Source: Candidatus Poribacteria bacterium (GTDB lineage Bacteria > Poribacteria > WGA-4E > WGA-3G). Taken from it: a DNA stretch of 64,000 nucleotides. The notes under the pieces are model-generated. The model saw nothing but the letters and a program-made list of their open reading frames with translations, did no database searches and had not been told where the DNA came from. How positions within the stretch are numbered: position 1 is the stretch's first letter; the number at the start of each line of letters is the position of its first letter. Position numbers and translations under genes: made by a program. This document shows positions 24,469 through 33,123 of this stretch, piece after piece. The stretch lies in NCBI GenBank assembly GCA_028820635.1, contig JAPPIG010000084.1, forward strand, positions 186,001 through 250,000, in the 5' to 3' direction.

Positions 24469-25818
24469 CTAATTATTTTTTAACTCCACCGTTACTTTTT
24501 CTGTGCCATTCATACTTTTAATATCAAGCGTAATATCTGATATGTCTTGTTTATCTTGAAGAAACGTTTCAAAAGTTTGAACGTCAACAATTTCTTGTCC
24601 ATTAATAGCAACAATAAGAGCGTTACGGGGAATATTGGCATTGAATCCTGGAGAACCATTCTTAACTTTTTCAACGATTATGCCGCGATCCTCCTCACTT
24701 AGGTAGGCATATCTTTGAAAAATCCTATTCTCTAATTTTCGCACGGCCAACCCAAGCGTTTTCCAAGAAGCAGACTCAGTTTTAGCGGGACGTCCAATCA
24801 ATTCAAGTGGCATCTCATCAATGGTCACATTGAGTGTCATTTCCTGTCTTTGTCGTAGCACCTTAATGGGATATTGCTCGCCGATCTGACACTCCGCAAC
24901 CATCAATCTGAATTCATAAAGTCCCGGCACCTTCTCCTCATCGAATTCAACGATGATGTCGTTCCGTTTTAAACCACACCCGAATGCGGACGTGTTAGGT
25001 TTTACTCTTGTAATTCTAAGACCTTCTGAAACATTTCGCATATCCGCATCAATGTAGCCACGGATAACTCCCCCATGCGCAATCAATTTATTCCCAATTG
25101 TTTTCGCGAGATCACTATTAATTGCTAAACTTGAACCCTCTCCCGGGTTTAAGGTAGTGACACCAATAACCTCACCTTGAATATTCAACAACGGACCACC
25201 GCTACTCCCTTTGTTAATCCAAGCATCTGTTTGGAGATAATTATAATGATACTGAAAGAGTTTTGTATTTGGTGGATGGGAACAACGACCTTTGCCGCCG
25301 ACGATACCAGCCGTCACAGTATGTCTATACCCCATCGGATCACCGATAGCAATAGCAAATTGTCCAACCCGAACCTTTGCGGATTCCGCAATTGAGAGAA
25401 ACGGAAACTCTTCATCTCGCTCAATCTTAATAACCGCTATGTCAGTGTTCGGATCGCCCCCAACGACTCTCGCATCAAACGTTCTGCCATCAAACAATTT
25501 TACCCTAACGCTTTTTGCCCCACTTACTACGTGTTCGTTTGTTAAGATATGACCATCTTTTCGAAAAATAAAACCGGAACCTCCGGATATCGGGGGTTTA
25601 TTATCGTTATTTTTTTGTTCATCTCTTTCAACGGTAAGACTGACAACAGCAGGTTTACTCTGATCTACGATCTTAGTAATGGCGTTTTCAAAAGCACTTA
25701 ATATTCCCAAATTGTCAGGTTGGCTGGTTGGTGATGCTTCCGCAGTAATAGTGGCAGCGAACAGGATCAAAACAGCGTAGGCGATTATATTTCTTTTCCG
25801 GTTCGTTTTTCTTTTCAT
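24469..25818 (-). CDS. HtrA/DegP-like serine protease, soluble form
   Basis: 449 aa. Ordinary signal peptide (IIAYAVLILFAATITAEA, likely cleaved after AEA). Triad intact: His in LTNEHVVSGA, Asp in NTDIAVIKI, Ser in KGSSGGPLLN. Two PDZ domains follow (GYIDADMRNVSEGLRITRV; GLAVRKLENRIFQRYAYLSEEDRG). Aligns along its whole length with the neighbouring lipoprotein HtrA, so the pair arose by tandem duplication and then diverged in localisation. AAAGAGG precedes ATG 25818. Likely periplasmic quality control. Confidence 0.93.
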   Translation of the reverse strand: MKRKTNRKRNIIAYAVLILFAATITAEASPTSQPDNLGILSAFENAITKIVDQSKPAVVSLTVERDEQKNNDNKPPISGGSGFIFRKDGHILTNEHVVSGAKSVRVKLFDGRTFDARVVGGDPNTDIAVIKIERDEEFPFLSIAESAKVRVGQFAIAIGDPMGYRHTVTAGIVGGKGRCSHPPNTKLFQYHYNYLQTDAWINKGSSGGPLLNIQGEVIGVTTLNPGEGSSLAINSDLAKTIGNKLIAHGGVIRGYIDADMRNVSEGLRITRVKPNTSAFGCGLKRNDIIVEFDEEKVPGLYEFRLMVAECQIGEQYPIKVLRQRQEMTLNVTIDEMPLELIGRPAKTESASWKTLGLAVRKLENRIFQRYAYLSEEDRGIIVEKVKNGSPGFNANIPRNALIVAINGQEIVDVQTFETFLQDKQDISDITLDIKSMNGTEKVTVELKNN

Positions 25819-26018
25819 CGGGATACCTCTTTAAATTTCTAATTATTGTAGAATTTAAAACTATTTATACACTTTTACACATGCAAGGTTTCAACATTCT
25901 ACAAATTGGAAAGGAGTCAACTATTTCAAAGTTTCTTATATCTATTTTTGTATAGTCTATTTTAACAGATTCTTAAAGAAATTGTCAATCTGTTTTTAAT
26001 GAAATTGTTTGCAATGTT

Positions 26019-26047
26019 TTGACTAATGGGATTGGGTATGTTATACT
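26019..26047 (+). promoter_or_regulatory. Sigma70 promoter of the secreted propeller gene
   Basis: TTGACT (26019-26024), 17-nt spacer, TATACT (26042-26047), 41 bases before the ATG, in the gap between divergent genes. Confidence 0.75.
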
Positions 26048-26088
26048 TTTGACATTAAAATTACGACCATTTAAGGAATCGCCGCTAA

Positions 26089-27846
26089 ATGAAATTGCTC
26101 CTTTATCCGCTTGTTTTTATCCTCTTCACCATAATTGCTATTGCTGAAAAACCCGTCCCATTCGGCACCCCACCGTGGCAACCTACAGGCAGATATACAC
26201 ATCCCGAAATCCGTGAGAGTTCCGGTATTGTTGCAAGCAAACAGTTCGAAGGAGTCTATTGGACGTTGAACGACTCTGGTAACCCAGCAGTGCTTTACGC
26301 AACAAAACGGAATGGTGAATTAATCCGAGAAATTAAAGTACGCGGTTCACGTAATTTCGACTGGGAAGCACTCGGCATTGACAATAAAGGGCAACTTTGG
26401 ATCGGCGACATTGGCAATAACAGTAGAATGCGATTTGATTTAAATGTGGTTGTCGTGAAAGAGCCGAATCCGTTTACAGAGACAGAAGCAGAAGTGATCG
26501 CAAAATACCCGTATCGTTATCCTGACAATAATGTGGATGCGGAAGGGTTATTTATTGCTAACGGCATACCCTATATTGTCTCTAAAGAACAATCGGGAGC
26601 GGTGCTTTACCGTTTTCCAGCATTGAAAGCGGATAAGAAACAGGTTTTGGAACGTGTCGGTGAGTTCACAGAAGCAAAATTAGTTACAGGCGCGGGTATT
26701 TCAAAAGACGGAAAGCGACTTGCGGTCTGCACCTACAATTCTCTCTGGGTATACCACAGCACTGATGGCAACTTGGCACAAATGATTCGGAGTAAGCCGT
26801 GGGTCTTGCGGCACAATTTTCTTGGTGAGGCGATCTGCTTTGAAGATTACAATCTCTATCTGACAAATGAAGCGCGTGATATCTATGCCCTGCCTCAATT
26901 TTGGTATGAAAAGCAATGGAAATTGCCGCCAAAGGATACACAATCGGCAGTCCCCTTGTTAGTCAAACAAGAATCGAACAGGTATAGTTTAGAAAAGTAT
27001 CGTGATGCGGGAATTGATATTGATGGCGGGCATGTTACGTTAAACACTGAGGCATCAGGTGTAGCGATTCATCAAAAGATTGAAGTGCCGTATAAAAACC
27101 TCTATGAAATCAGTGCTGTCTTGACGCGCGGACCGGAATATGGGCAAGTGGTATTAATCGTTAACGGAACAAAGGTCAGTCAACCTTACAATTGCTACCA
27201 CCCAGAACTGATTGCTGGAACGTTGGTAACGTTTGGTGTAATACCACTGAATCAAGGAGATAATCAGATTATTTTGAAGAGTGTCGGAAAATCAAATCAG
27301 GCTACAGGCTACAAAGTTGGCGTTGATTCCTATCAAGTATTACATGCGTCACCATTTGTCCAGCGTTATATGGTTTTAGGTCCATTTCCAAAGACTGATT
27401 CTAACACGAATGTTCCATCGGTTTCTCCTGAAAATCCAATCAATCTGAACGAAACCTACAAAGGCATTGAAGGTAAAACGCTCCGTTGGCGTGAAGCAGA
27501 GACCAGAACGAACGGTATGCTGGACTTACGTGCAAACTTCGGTATGAACACAGGCGTGGTTGGATACGCGGTTGCCTACGTCTATGCGCCAAAAGCGATG
27601 GATACCGTCCTGCTGTTAGGCAGTGATGAGACAGTTAAAGTGTGGCTAAATGGAACAGAAATTCACAAAAAACGATTCTACCGTCGTATAACGCCAGATG
27701 CAGATACGATTCCGTGTAAGTTGAAAGCAGGATGGAACGAGGTTGTCTGTAGCGTTGAGCAGAACAGCTGGACGTGGGCGTTATACTTGCGTTTTACTGA
27801 TGCAGATGGTGCGTTCAAATATAATCACCGTCCAGCAGGAGAATAG
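26089..27846 (+). CDS. Secreted beta-propeller with C-terminal carbohydrate-binding-like domains
   Basis: 585 aa. Signal peptide (LLLYPLVFILFTIIAIAEK). Residues about 35-285 look like a propeller: RESSGIVASKQFEGVYWTLND, FDWEALGIDNKGQLWIGDIGNN, VDAEGLFIANGIPYIVSKEQ, GAGISKDGKRLAVCTYNS. This NDSG/GDIGNN pattern is common in secreted proteins of uncultured bacteria. About 300-425 and 430-580 are two beta-sandwich regions (WREAETRTNGMLDL, LLGSDETVKVWLNGTEIHKK), the latter resembling a PA14/carbohydrate-binding-like module of glycoside hydrolases. No catalytic residues identified. Confidence 0.75.
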   Translation: MKLLLYPLVFILFTIIAIAEKPVPFGTPPWQPTGRYTHPEIRESSGIVASKQFEGVYWTLNDSGNPAVLYATKRNGELIREIKVRGSRNFDWEALGIDNKGQLWIGDIGNNSRMRFDLNVVVVKEPNPFTETEAEVIAKYPYRYPDNNVDAEGLFIANGIPYIVSKEQSGAVLYRFPALKADKKQVLERVGEFTEAKLVTGAGISKDGKRLAVCTYNSLWVYHSTDGNLAQMIRSKPWVLRHNFLGEAICFEDYNLYLTNEARDIYALPQFWYEKQWKLPPKDTQSAVPLLVKQESNRYSLEKYRDAGIDIDGGHVTLNTEASGVAIHQKIEVPYKNLYEISAVLTRGPEYGQVVLIVNGTKVSQPYNCYHPELIAGTLVTFGVIPLNQGDNQIILKSVGKSNQATGYKVGVDSYQVLHASPFVQRYMVLGPFPKTDSNTNVPSVSPENPINLNETYKGIEGKTLRWREAETRTNGMLDLRANFGMNTGVVGYAVAYVYAPKAMDTVLLLGSDETVKVWLNGTEIHKKRFYRRITPDADTIPCKLKAGWNEVVCSVEQNSWTWALYLRFTDADGAFKYNHRPAGE

Positions 27847-27935
27847 TATCTAAGAGGCGCAATGAATTGCGCGACTACAAACGCTGCGAAGCCAAAGATG
27901 ATGTATAGTTATTTTAGACTTACTATGATGTGTTT

Positions 27936-30900
27936 CTATACCTGCTCAACACTCAATATCGCCGGTTCTCCGTTGAGTTTCTGGTCAAGCCTAAAGGCAT
28001 TCTGCCCCGGAGATTCAACGACCTCTGTCGTCAATGTTTCTGTGAGGATATAATCCCGATGCGCTGCAAACGCTTCCTCTACGAGTGCAGATGATGTGTC
28101 CAAACTGAGTTTAATCCGATCAGACACATTAAAATCGGCATCCTTCCGCATATTCTGGATTTTATTGACAAGTTCGCGTGCCATGCCTTCAAGCACCAAT
28201 TCGTGCGTCAGTTCCGTTGACAACGCAACGAATTTCTTCGCGTCAACTTCTACAAAGAAGCCTTCTCGATTTTGTGTCTGCACATCAATTTCTGACTGTT
28301 CAAGCGTATAGGTCTCACCTGCCGCTTCAATCTGCAAACTACCGTTCGCTTCCAATTCCGCTTTTATTTTCATTGTGTCAGCAGTAGCAAGTGCCTTTGC
28401 GATTGCCTGCACACCTTTGCCGTATTTCGGTCCCAACACTTTAAAATTCGGTTTGAGCGTGACTTGTGCGAACGCGTCCAATTCTTCTGTGAAGACAATT
28501 TCCTTAACATTCAACTCATCGTGAACAAACCCTGCCAAACGATTAACGGTCTCTTTTTCAGCGTTAGATAATCCGCCAAGCGTAATTTCAGCAAGCGGTT
28601 GGCGCGTCTTAATGCCGGAACGATTCCGCGCCGCATGTCCCATGCTGATTACCTCGCGTGTGAAAGCCATATCGTTCTCTAACTCGGCATCTATCAACGC
28701 AGCATCTGCGACTGGATATTCCGCAAGATGAACGCTGAGTGGGGCATCGAAGTCAAGTGAACCGACTAAATTGCGGTAGAGTTCATCTGCTAAAAACGGA
28801 ATGAATGGCGCGGCAAGTTTTGCTAGAGTAACAAGCACCTCATAAAGCGTTGCGTAAGCTGCCTGCTTGTCGGTTCCTGCCTCCGCACCCCAAAAACGGT
28901 CGCGGGAACGACGGACATACCAGTTGCTAAGGTCATCTACAAACGCCTCAATCGCGCGCGGCGCATTCGTGAGATGGTAGTTCTCCATATCGCCGCGCAC
29001 CTTGTTAATCAAGGTATGCAGGCGGGACAGAATCCACCTGTCTACGATAGCGCGTTCTGCGACCGGAGGAGCATCCTCTAAGACATCAACCTGTTCCAAG
29101 TTAGCATACATCACAAAGAAGCTATAAACGTTGTGAAGCGTTCCCATAAACTTTTTCAACGCTTCGTCAATACCTTCAAGTTTGAAAGTTCGCTGTGCCC
29201 ACGGTGTGGTGGCCGTGAACATATACCACCGCAGTGCGTCTGCACCTTGTTCGTTTAAAATTGTCCACGGGTCTACTGTGTTGCCACGACTCTTACTCAT
29301 TTTCTGTCCATCTGAGGCAAGAACAAGTTCGAGGCAGAGACAGTTTTTGTAGGCGGGTTTGTCGTAGAGAAGTGTGCCGGTTGCCAAAAGACTATAAAAC
29401 CACCCACGTGTCTGGTCAATACCTTCGGAGATGAAATCTACGGGATAAGTTTGGTCAAACAGTTCTTTATTTTCAAACGGGTAGTGCCATTGCGCGGTGT
29501 GTGCACATCCTGAATCGAACCAGCAATCAATCACATCTTGCACGCGGTGCATCGTGCCGCTGCATTTCTCACAGGCAAGCACAACGTCATCAACATAAGG
29601 ACGGTGCAGTTCAATATCCTCTGGCACATCGGTGCCGAGTTCCTTCAATTCAGCAATACTACCGACACAGTGCTGGTGTCCACAATCGTCGCATATCCAG
29701 ACAGGCAGTGGTGTTCCCCAATAACGTTCACGACTTAAACCCCAGTCAATGTTATTTTCCAACCAATTCCCGAACCGTCCATCTTTAATGTGTTCAGGAT
29801 ACCAGTTAATTTCTTTATTATGTTCAAGCATCTGGTCTCGGATGGCGGTTGTGCGGATAAACCACGATTCGCGTGCATAGTAGAGTAGTGGATTGTCACA
29901 TCGCCAACAGAACGGATATTGGTGCGTATACTCAGCAGCTTTGAATAACAACCCACGCCCGTCCAAGTTTTCAACAATTTGGGGGTCGGCATCTTTGACA
30001 TATTCCCCTGCCCACACGTCTTTAACCTCTGGAACAAATTTGCCATCGGGCCCCACCAATTGCACAAATGGCAGATTATGTTTTTCTCCGATATCGTAGT
30101 CGTCTTGTCCGAAAGCAGGGGCAATATGCACCAAGCCACTGCCCTCTGTGGTTGTTACAAAATCACCGGTGACGACGTAATGTAACTTTTCTACATGCTG
30201 TCCACTATCAAAAAGTGGTTCATATTCCCAATCTTGGAGATCGCTGCCTTTATAGTTTTCAACGATTTGTGGAGGTTCATCACCGAATAAACTCGCCATA
30301 CATTCTTTCGCGAGAATGAGGTTTTGTCCATTATGTTCAACGGCAACGTAATCGTAATCTTCACCAACAGCAACAGCAACGTTAGATGGCAATGTCCAAG
30401 GTGTCGTTGTCCATACAAGCAGATAGGTATTTTCCCTGTTTTTGAGTGGAAATTGCACAAAGATGGACGGGTCAGCGACCTCTTGATAACCGAGTGCGAC
30501 CTCATGGCTTGCTAAGGTTGTGCCACACCGATAGCAATACGGTTGCACCTTATGTCCCTGATACAATAGTTTTTTATCCCACGCTTGCCGCAACACCCAC
30601 CAAACGCTCTCAATATAATCGTTTGACAACGTGATATATGCCTCATCTAAGTTAACCCAGAACCCGATGCGTTCTGTCATCTGCCGCCAATCCTGTTCAT
30701 ATTGGAAGACATTTTCCTTGCACTTTTCAATGAAGTTCTGAACGCCGTAAGCCTCTAATTCCGCTTTATTTGTGATATTAAGTTGCTTTTCGACTTGGTA
30801 TTCGACGGGAAGTCCGTGTGTGTCCCAACCTGCTTTTCTGTGGACATAATGCCCTGTCATTGTCTTATATCGGCAAACAGCATCTTTCATAATACGTGCA

Positions 30901-31079
30901 AGGACGTGATGCACACCAGGTGGTGCGTTGGCAAACGGTGGCCCCTCAAGAAAAACAAAAGACGGTGCTTCTTTGTACATCTCCATACTTTTCTCAAAGA
31001 TGTCGTTTTCACGCCAGAACGCAAGGGTTTGTTTCTCTTTTTCAGCAAAGGTGAATTGCGGTGATACCTCTTCAAACAT
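27936..31079 (-). CDS. ileS: Isoleucyl-tRNA synthetase, type 2 (eukaryote-like)
   Basis: 1047 aa class Ia synthetase charging tRNA-Ile. HIGH-type motif is PGVHHVL (residues 57-60 HHVL), KMSKS at 593-597, editing domain in between (WTTTPWTLPSNVAVAVG), anticodon-binding domain from about 700 (ERAIVDRWILSRLHTL). Lacks the C-terminal zinc finger of bacterial type 1 IleRS and is longer. The HHVL signature and length point to the type 2 clade that is naturally mupirocin-tolerant. AGGAGG is 13 bases before ATG, with a hairpin immediately upstream of it. Confidence 0.96.
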   Translation of the reverse strand: MFEEVSPQFTFAEKEKQTLAFWRENDIFEKSMEMYKEAPSFVFLEGPPFANAPPGVHHVLARIMKDAVCRYKTMTGHYVHRKAGWDTHGLPVEYQVEKQLNITNKAELEAYGVQNFIEKCKENVFQYEQDWRQMTERIGFWVNLDEAYITLSNDYIESVWWVLRQAWDKKLLYQGHKVQPYCYRCGTTLASHEVALGYQEVADPSIFVQFPLKNRENTYLLVWTTTPWTLPSNVAVAVGEDYDYVAVEHNGQNLILAKECMASLFGDEPPQIVENYKGSDLQDWEYEPLFDSGQHVEKLHYVVTGDFVTTTEGSGLVHIAPAFGQDDYDIGEKHNLPFVQLVGPDGKFVPEVKDVWAGEYVKDADPQIVENLDGRGLLFKAAEYTHQYPFCWRCDNPLLYYARESWFIRTTAIRDQMLEHNKEINWYPEHIKDGRFGNWLENNIDWGLSRERYWGTPLPVWICDDCGHQHCVGSIAELKELGTDVPEDIELHRPYVDDVVLACEKCSGTMHRVQDVIDCWFDSGCAHTAQWHYPFENKELFDQTYPVDFISEGIDQTRGWFYSLLATGTLLYDKPAYKNCLCLELVLASDGQKMSKSRGNTVDPWTILNEQGADALRWYMFTATTPWAQRTFKLEGIDEALKKFMGTLHNVYSFFVMYANLEQVDVLEDAPPVAERAIVDRWILSRLHTLINKVRGDMENYHLTNAPRAIEAFVDDLSNWYVRRSRDRFWGAEAGTDKQAAYATLYEVLVTLAKLAAPFIPFLADELYRNLVGSLDFDAPLSVHLAEYPVADAALIDAELENDMAFTREVISMGHAARNRSGIKTRQPLAEITLGGLSNAEKETVNRLAGFVHDELNVKEIVFTEELDAFAQVTLKPNFKVLGPKYGKGVQAIAKALATADTMKIKAELEANGSLQIEAAGETYTLEQSEIDVQTQNREGFFVEVDAKKFVALSTELTHELVLEGMARELVNKIQNMRKDADFNVSDRIKLSLDTSSALVEEAFAAHRDYILTETLTTEVVESPGQNAFRLDQKLNGEPAILSVEQV

Positions 31080-31092
31080 TTTTAACTTTTAG

Positions 31093-31127
31093 CCTCCTGG
31101 CCTGTTTCGTCCGTTGTCCGAAACAGG
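31093..31127 (-). promoter_or_regulatory. Hairpin next to the ileS ribosome-binding site
   Basis: On the minus strand CCTGTTTCG (31127-31119) and CGAAACAGG (31109-31101) form a perfect 9-bp stem with a 9-nt loop, two bases before AGGAGG (31098-31093). Could modulate translation initiation. No T-box signature (AGGGTGGNACCGCG) is visible in the leader. Confidence 0.45.
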
Positions 31128-31596
31128 TTATCTGATAAACCGGTACTGGGTTGGCATCATAAGGTTGTTTCTGTTCAATACCAGTTTGTCTCAAATATAC
31201 GTAGTTCCTCATGTTGCCTAAATATGCATGTCAAAGGTTTAGTTTCCTACAGAAGTTAAAAAAGAAAACACCCTCACCGAAGTTGTCTGTTTCAGTGATG
31301 GGCGTTCTAATGAAACTTTTTATCTGCTTGCGATTAGCCCACCACAGCACGACGAATAGCAATAATGTGTATGGCGCGACGGGAATCTTGGTGTAAGGCA
31401 GTATTACGCGCAGATTTTTCGTATTGCGGTGTCAGTGTAGTAAGCGATTGATAGAACATCAGATAATCTCGTTTGGAAACTTGGTTGGAGTCGTGTGTTT
31501 ATAAAAATGATACTACATGCTATGGCATGATGTCAAATCTTTTTAGATAAATCCTGAGATTTGGTGTATAATGGATAGTTGAAATGGAGCATCGCT
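31128..31596. other. Intergenic gap, leader of ileS and of the protease-TPR pair
   Basis: Contains the divergent leaders. For the plus-strand gene, TATAAT (31567-31572) lies 24 bases before the start, with no good -35. ORFs of about 60 codons here are not convincing. I see no repeat or RNA gene. Confidence 0.4.
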
Positions 31597-33099
31597 ATGG
31601 AACAAGAAATGGATACCGCTTTACAACAAATTGCTGAAGATGCCTTAAAGAATTCCGTTGTGTGTTTGAATGTAGAAAGAGAAACTCCTTGTCTTGCATC
31701 ACGTCCTCAGTTTGCTCTTGTCAAAATTGAAACGAATAATGGAAGCGGATTTTTCATTGATAAACATCTAATAGTGACAAACTTTCACGTCATCGTTGGG
31801 GCGACATCTGTGACTATAAAACTTTCTGGTCACGAAGAAGCATACCAAATTGAGAGTGTGGAGGCTTATGATGAAAAAAATGACCTCATACTTCTAAATG
31901 TTGATAATGAGGGTGTCCCACTTACGCTTGGTGATAGTGACACCGTTCAAGATGAGGATGAAATCTGTGCTGTTGGCTATCCAAATGATCAAACTGAGAT
32001 TGAACACGGAACCATTGAAAGTATATGGAAAAGACCAGGTGGTGATCTGATCCGTTTGTCAACCAAATCCACTGGTGGGAGCAGTGGTAGTCCTATCCTA
32101 AATAGTAAGGGAGAGGTAATAGGTGTAAAATCATCAAGTAGGATTGATGCATCTGGGAATATCGTATGCGGTTATGCCATACCCTCAAACAGATTGAAAA
32201 AGTTTCTACAGGACAGAACAGAATCAGTGCCATTTGATGAATGGCAAGAACTTCCAGAGGTGCGTTATTTGGCACAAATTGATGCGGCAGAGAGGTTCCT
32301 AAAGGACGGAGATTACAAAGAGGCGATTGCTTATTACGATATTGCAATTGAACTCAAACCTGATATGGTTAAAGCGTATCGTGGGCGCGCGGATGCCAGG
32401 ATGGAACTTTGGGCATTCAGCGGAGCAGCGGAAGACTTGATTACTGTGCGTCGCCTTGATCCAGTTTCATTTAGTTTTTCCAATTTCCGGAAGTATTTTT
32501 CATGGAAGCGGCAAGGGCTTTGGGTTTACGGAGGGTATTTTCTCATCAAATCGCTGAGAACCATATTCGGCAAAAGTGGCTGGTTTAGATTTAAAGGAAT
32601 TGTAAAGTTTGGCGTAGCAAAATCCGAAGCGAATAAAGGAGATAAAACCGAAGCTAAAATGATGTATCAAGAGTCTGTATATGACTTTACTGAAGCTATT
32701 AATCTAAAACCCAAAGTAGCTGGAATCTATAATCACCGTGGATGGACAAAGTGCCTGTTAGGGCAACTTGAAACTGAACAAGGAAACGAACCGAATGCAC
32801 ATAGATTGTATCAAGAAGCAATATCTGACGGAGACTCAGCACTTGAATTGGAGACTAAGGATTCCAAATCTAAGGCTGCTTACTATCACACTCGTGGTGC
32901 TGCAAAGGCTGGACTCGGTGATCATGATGGAGCAATTGATGATTTCACAGAATCCATCCGACTAAGACCCAAGAAGGCACGATACTATCATGATCGCGGG
33001 CTTTCAAACGAAGCAATTGGACAGCACGAAGCAGCAGAAGCAGATTTCGCGAAGGCAAAGGAATTAGACCCAAATTTTGAAAATAAGTCTGCACGCTAA
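31597..33099 (+). CDS. Trypsin-like protease with TPR tail (first of a pair)
   Basis: 500 aa from ATG 31597 (GGAG seven bases upstream). Residues about 20-200: trypsin-like fold with His in VTNFHVIVGA, Asp in KNDLILLNV, Ser in GGSSGSPILN. No signal peptide, so the protease acts in the cytoplasm unless exported otherwise. About 210-285 is a TPR unit (AAERFLKDGDYKEAIAYYDIAIELKP), followed by a spacer with Trp/Phe-rich WKRQGLWVYGGYFLIK, then further TPRs to the end (FTEAINLKPK, DDFTESIRLRPKKARYYHDRGL). The TPRs may select substrates. Tandem paralogue of the following gene, 24 bases away. Confidence 0.85.
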   Translation: MEQEMDTALQQIAEDALKNSVVCLNVERETPCLASRPQFALVKIETNNGSGFFIDKHLIVTNFHVIVGATSVTIKLSGHEEAYQIESVEAYDEKNDLILLNVDNEGVPLTLGDSDTVQDEDEICAVGYPNDQTEIEHGTIESIWKRPGGDLIRLSTKSTGGSSGSPILNSKGEVIGVKSSSRIDASGNIVCGYAIPSNRLKKFLQDRTESVPFDEWQELPEVRYLAQIDAAERFLKDGDYKEAIAYYDIAIELKPDMVKAYRGRADARMELWAFSGAAEDLITVRRLDPVSFSFSNFRKYFSWKRQGLWVYGGYFLIKSLRTIFGKSGWFRFKGIVKFGVAKSEANKGDKTEAKMMYQESVYDFTEAINLKPKVAGIYNHRGWTKCLLGQLETEQGNEPNAHRLYQEAISDGDSALELETKDSKSKAAYYHTRGAAKAGLGDHDGAIDDFTESIRLRPKKARYYHDRGLSNEAIGQHEAAEADFAKAKELDPNFENKSAR

Positions 33100-33123
33100 T
33101 AGTCAAGAAATAGGAGAACACTA

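Noticed and set aside
31080-31500. T-box riboswitch upstream of ileS
   Set aside because: I found no conserved T-box sequence (AGGGTGGNACCGCG) or specifier-loop structure in the leader.
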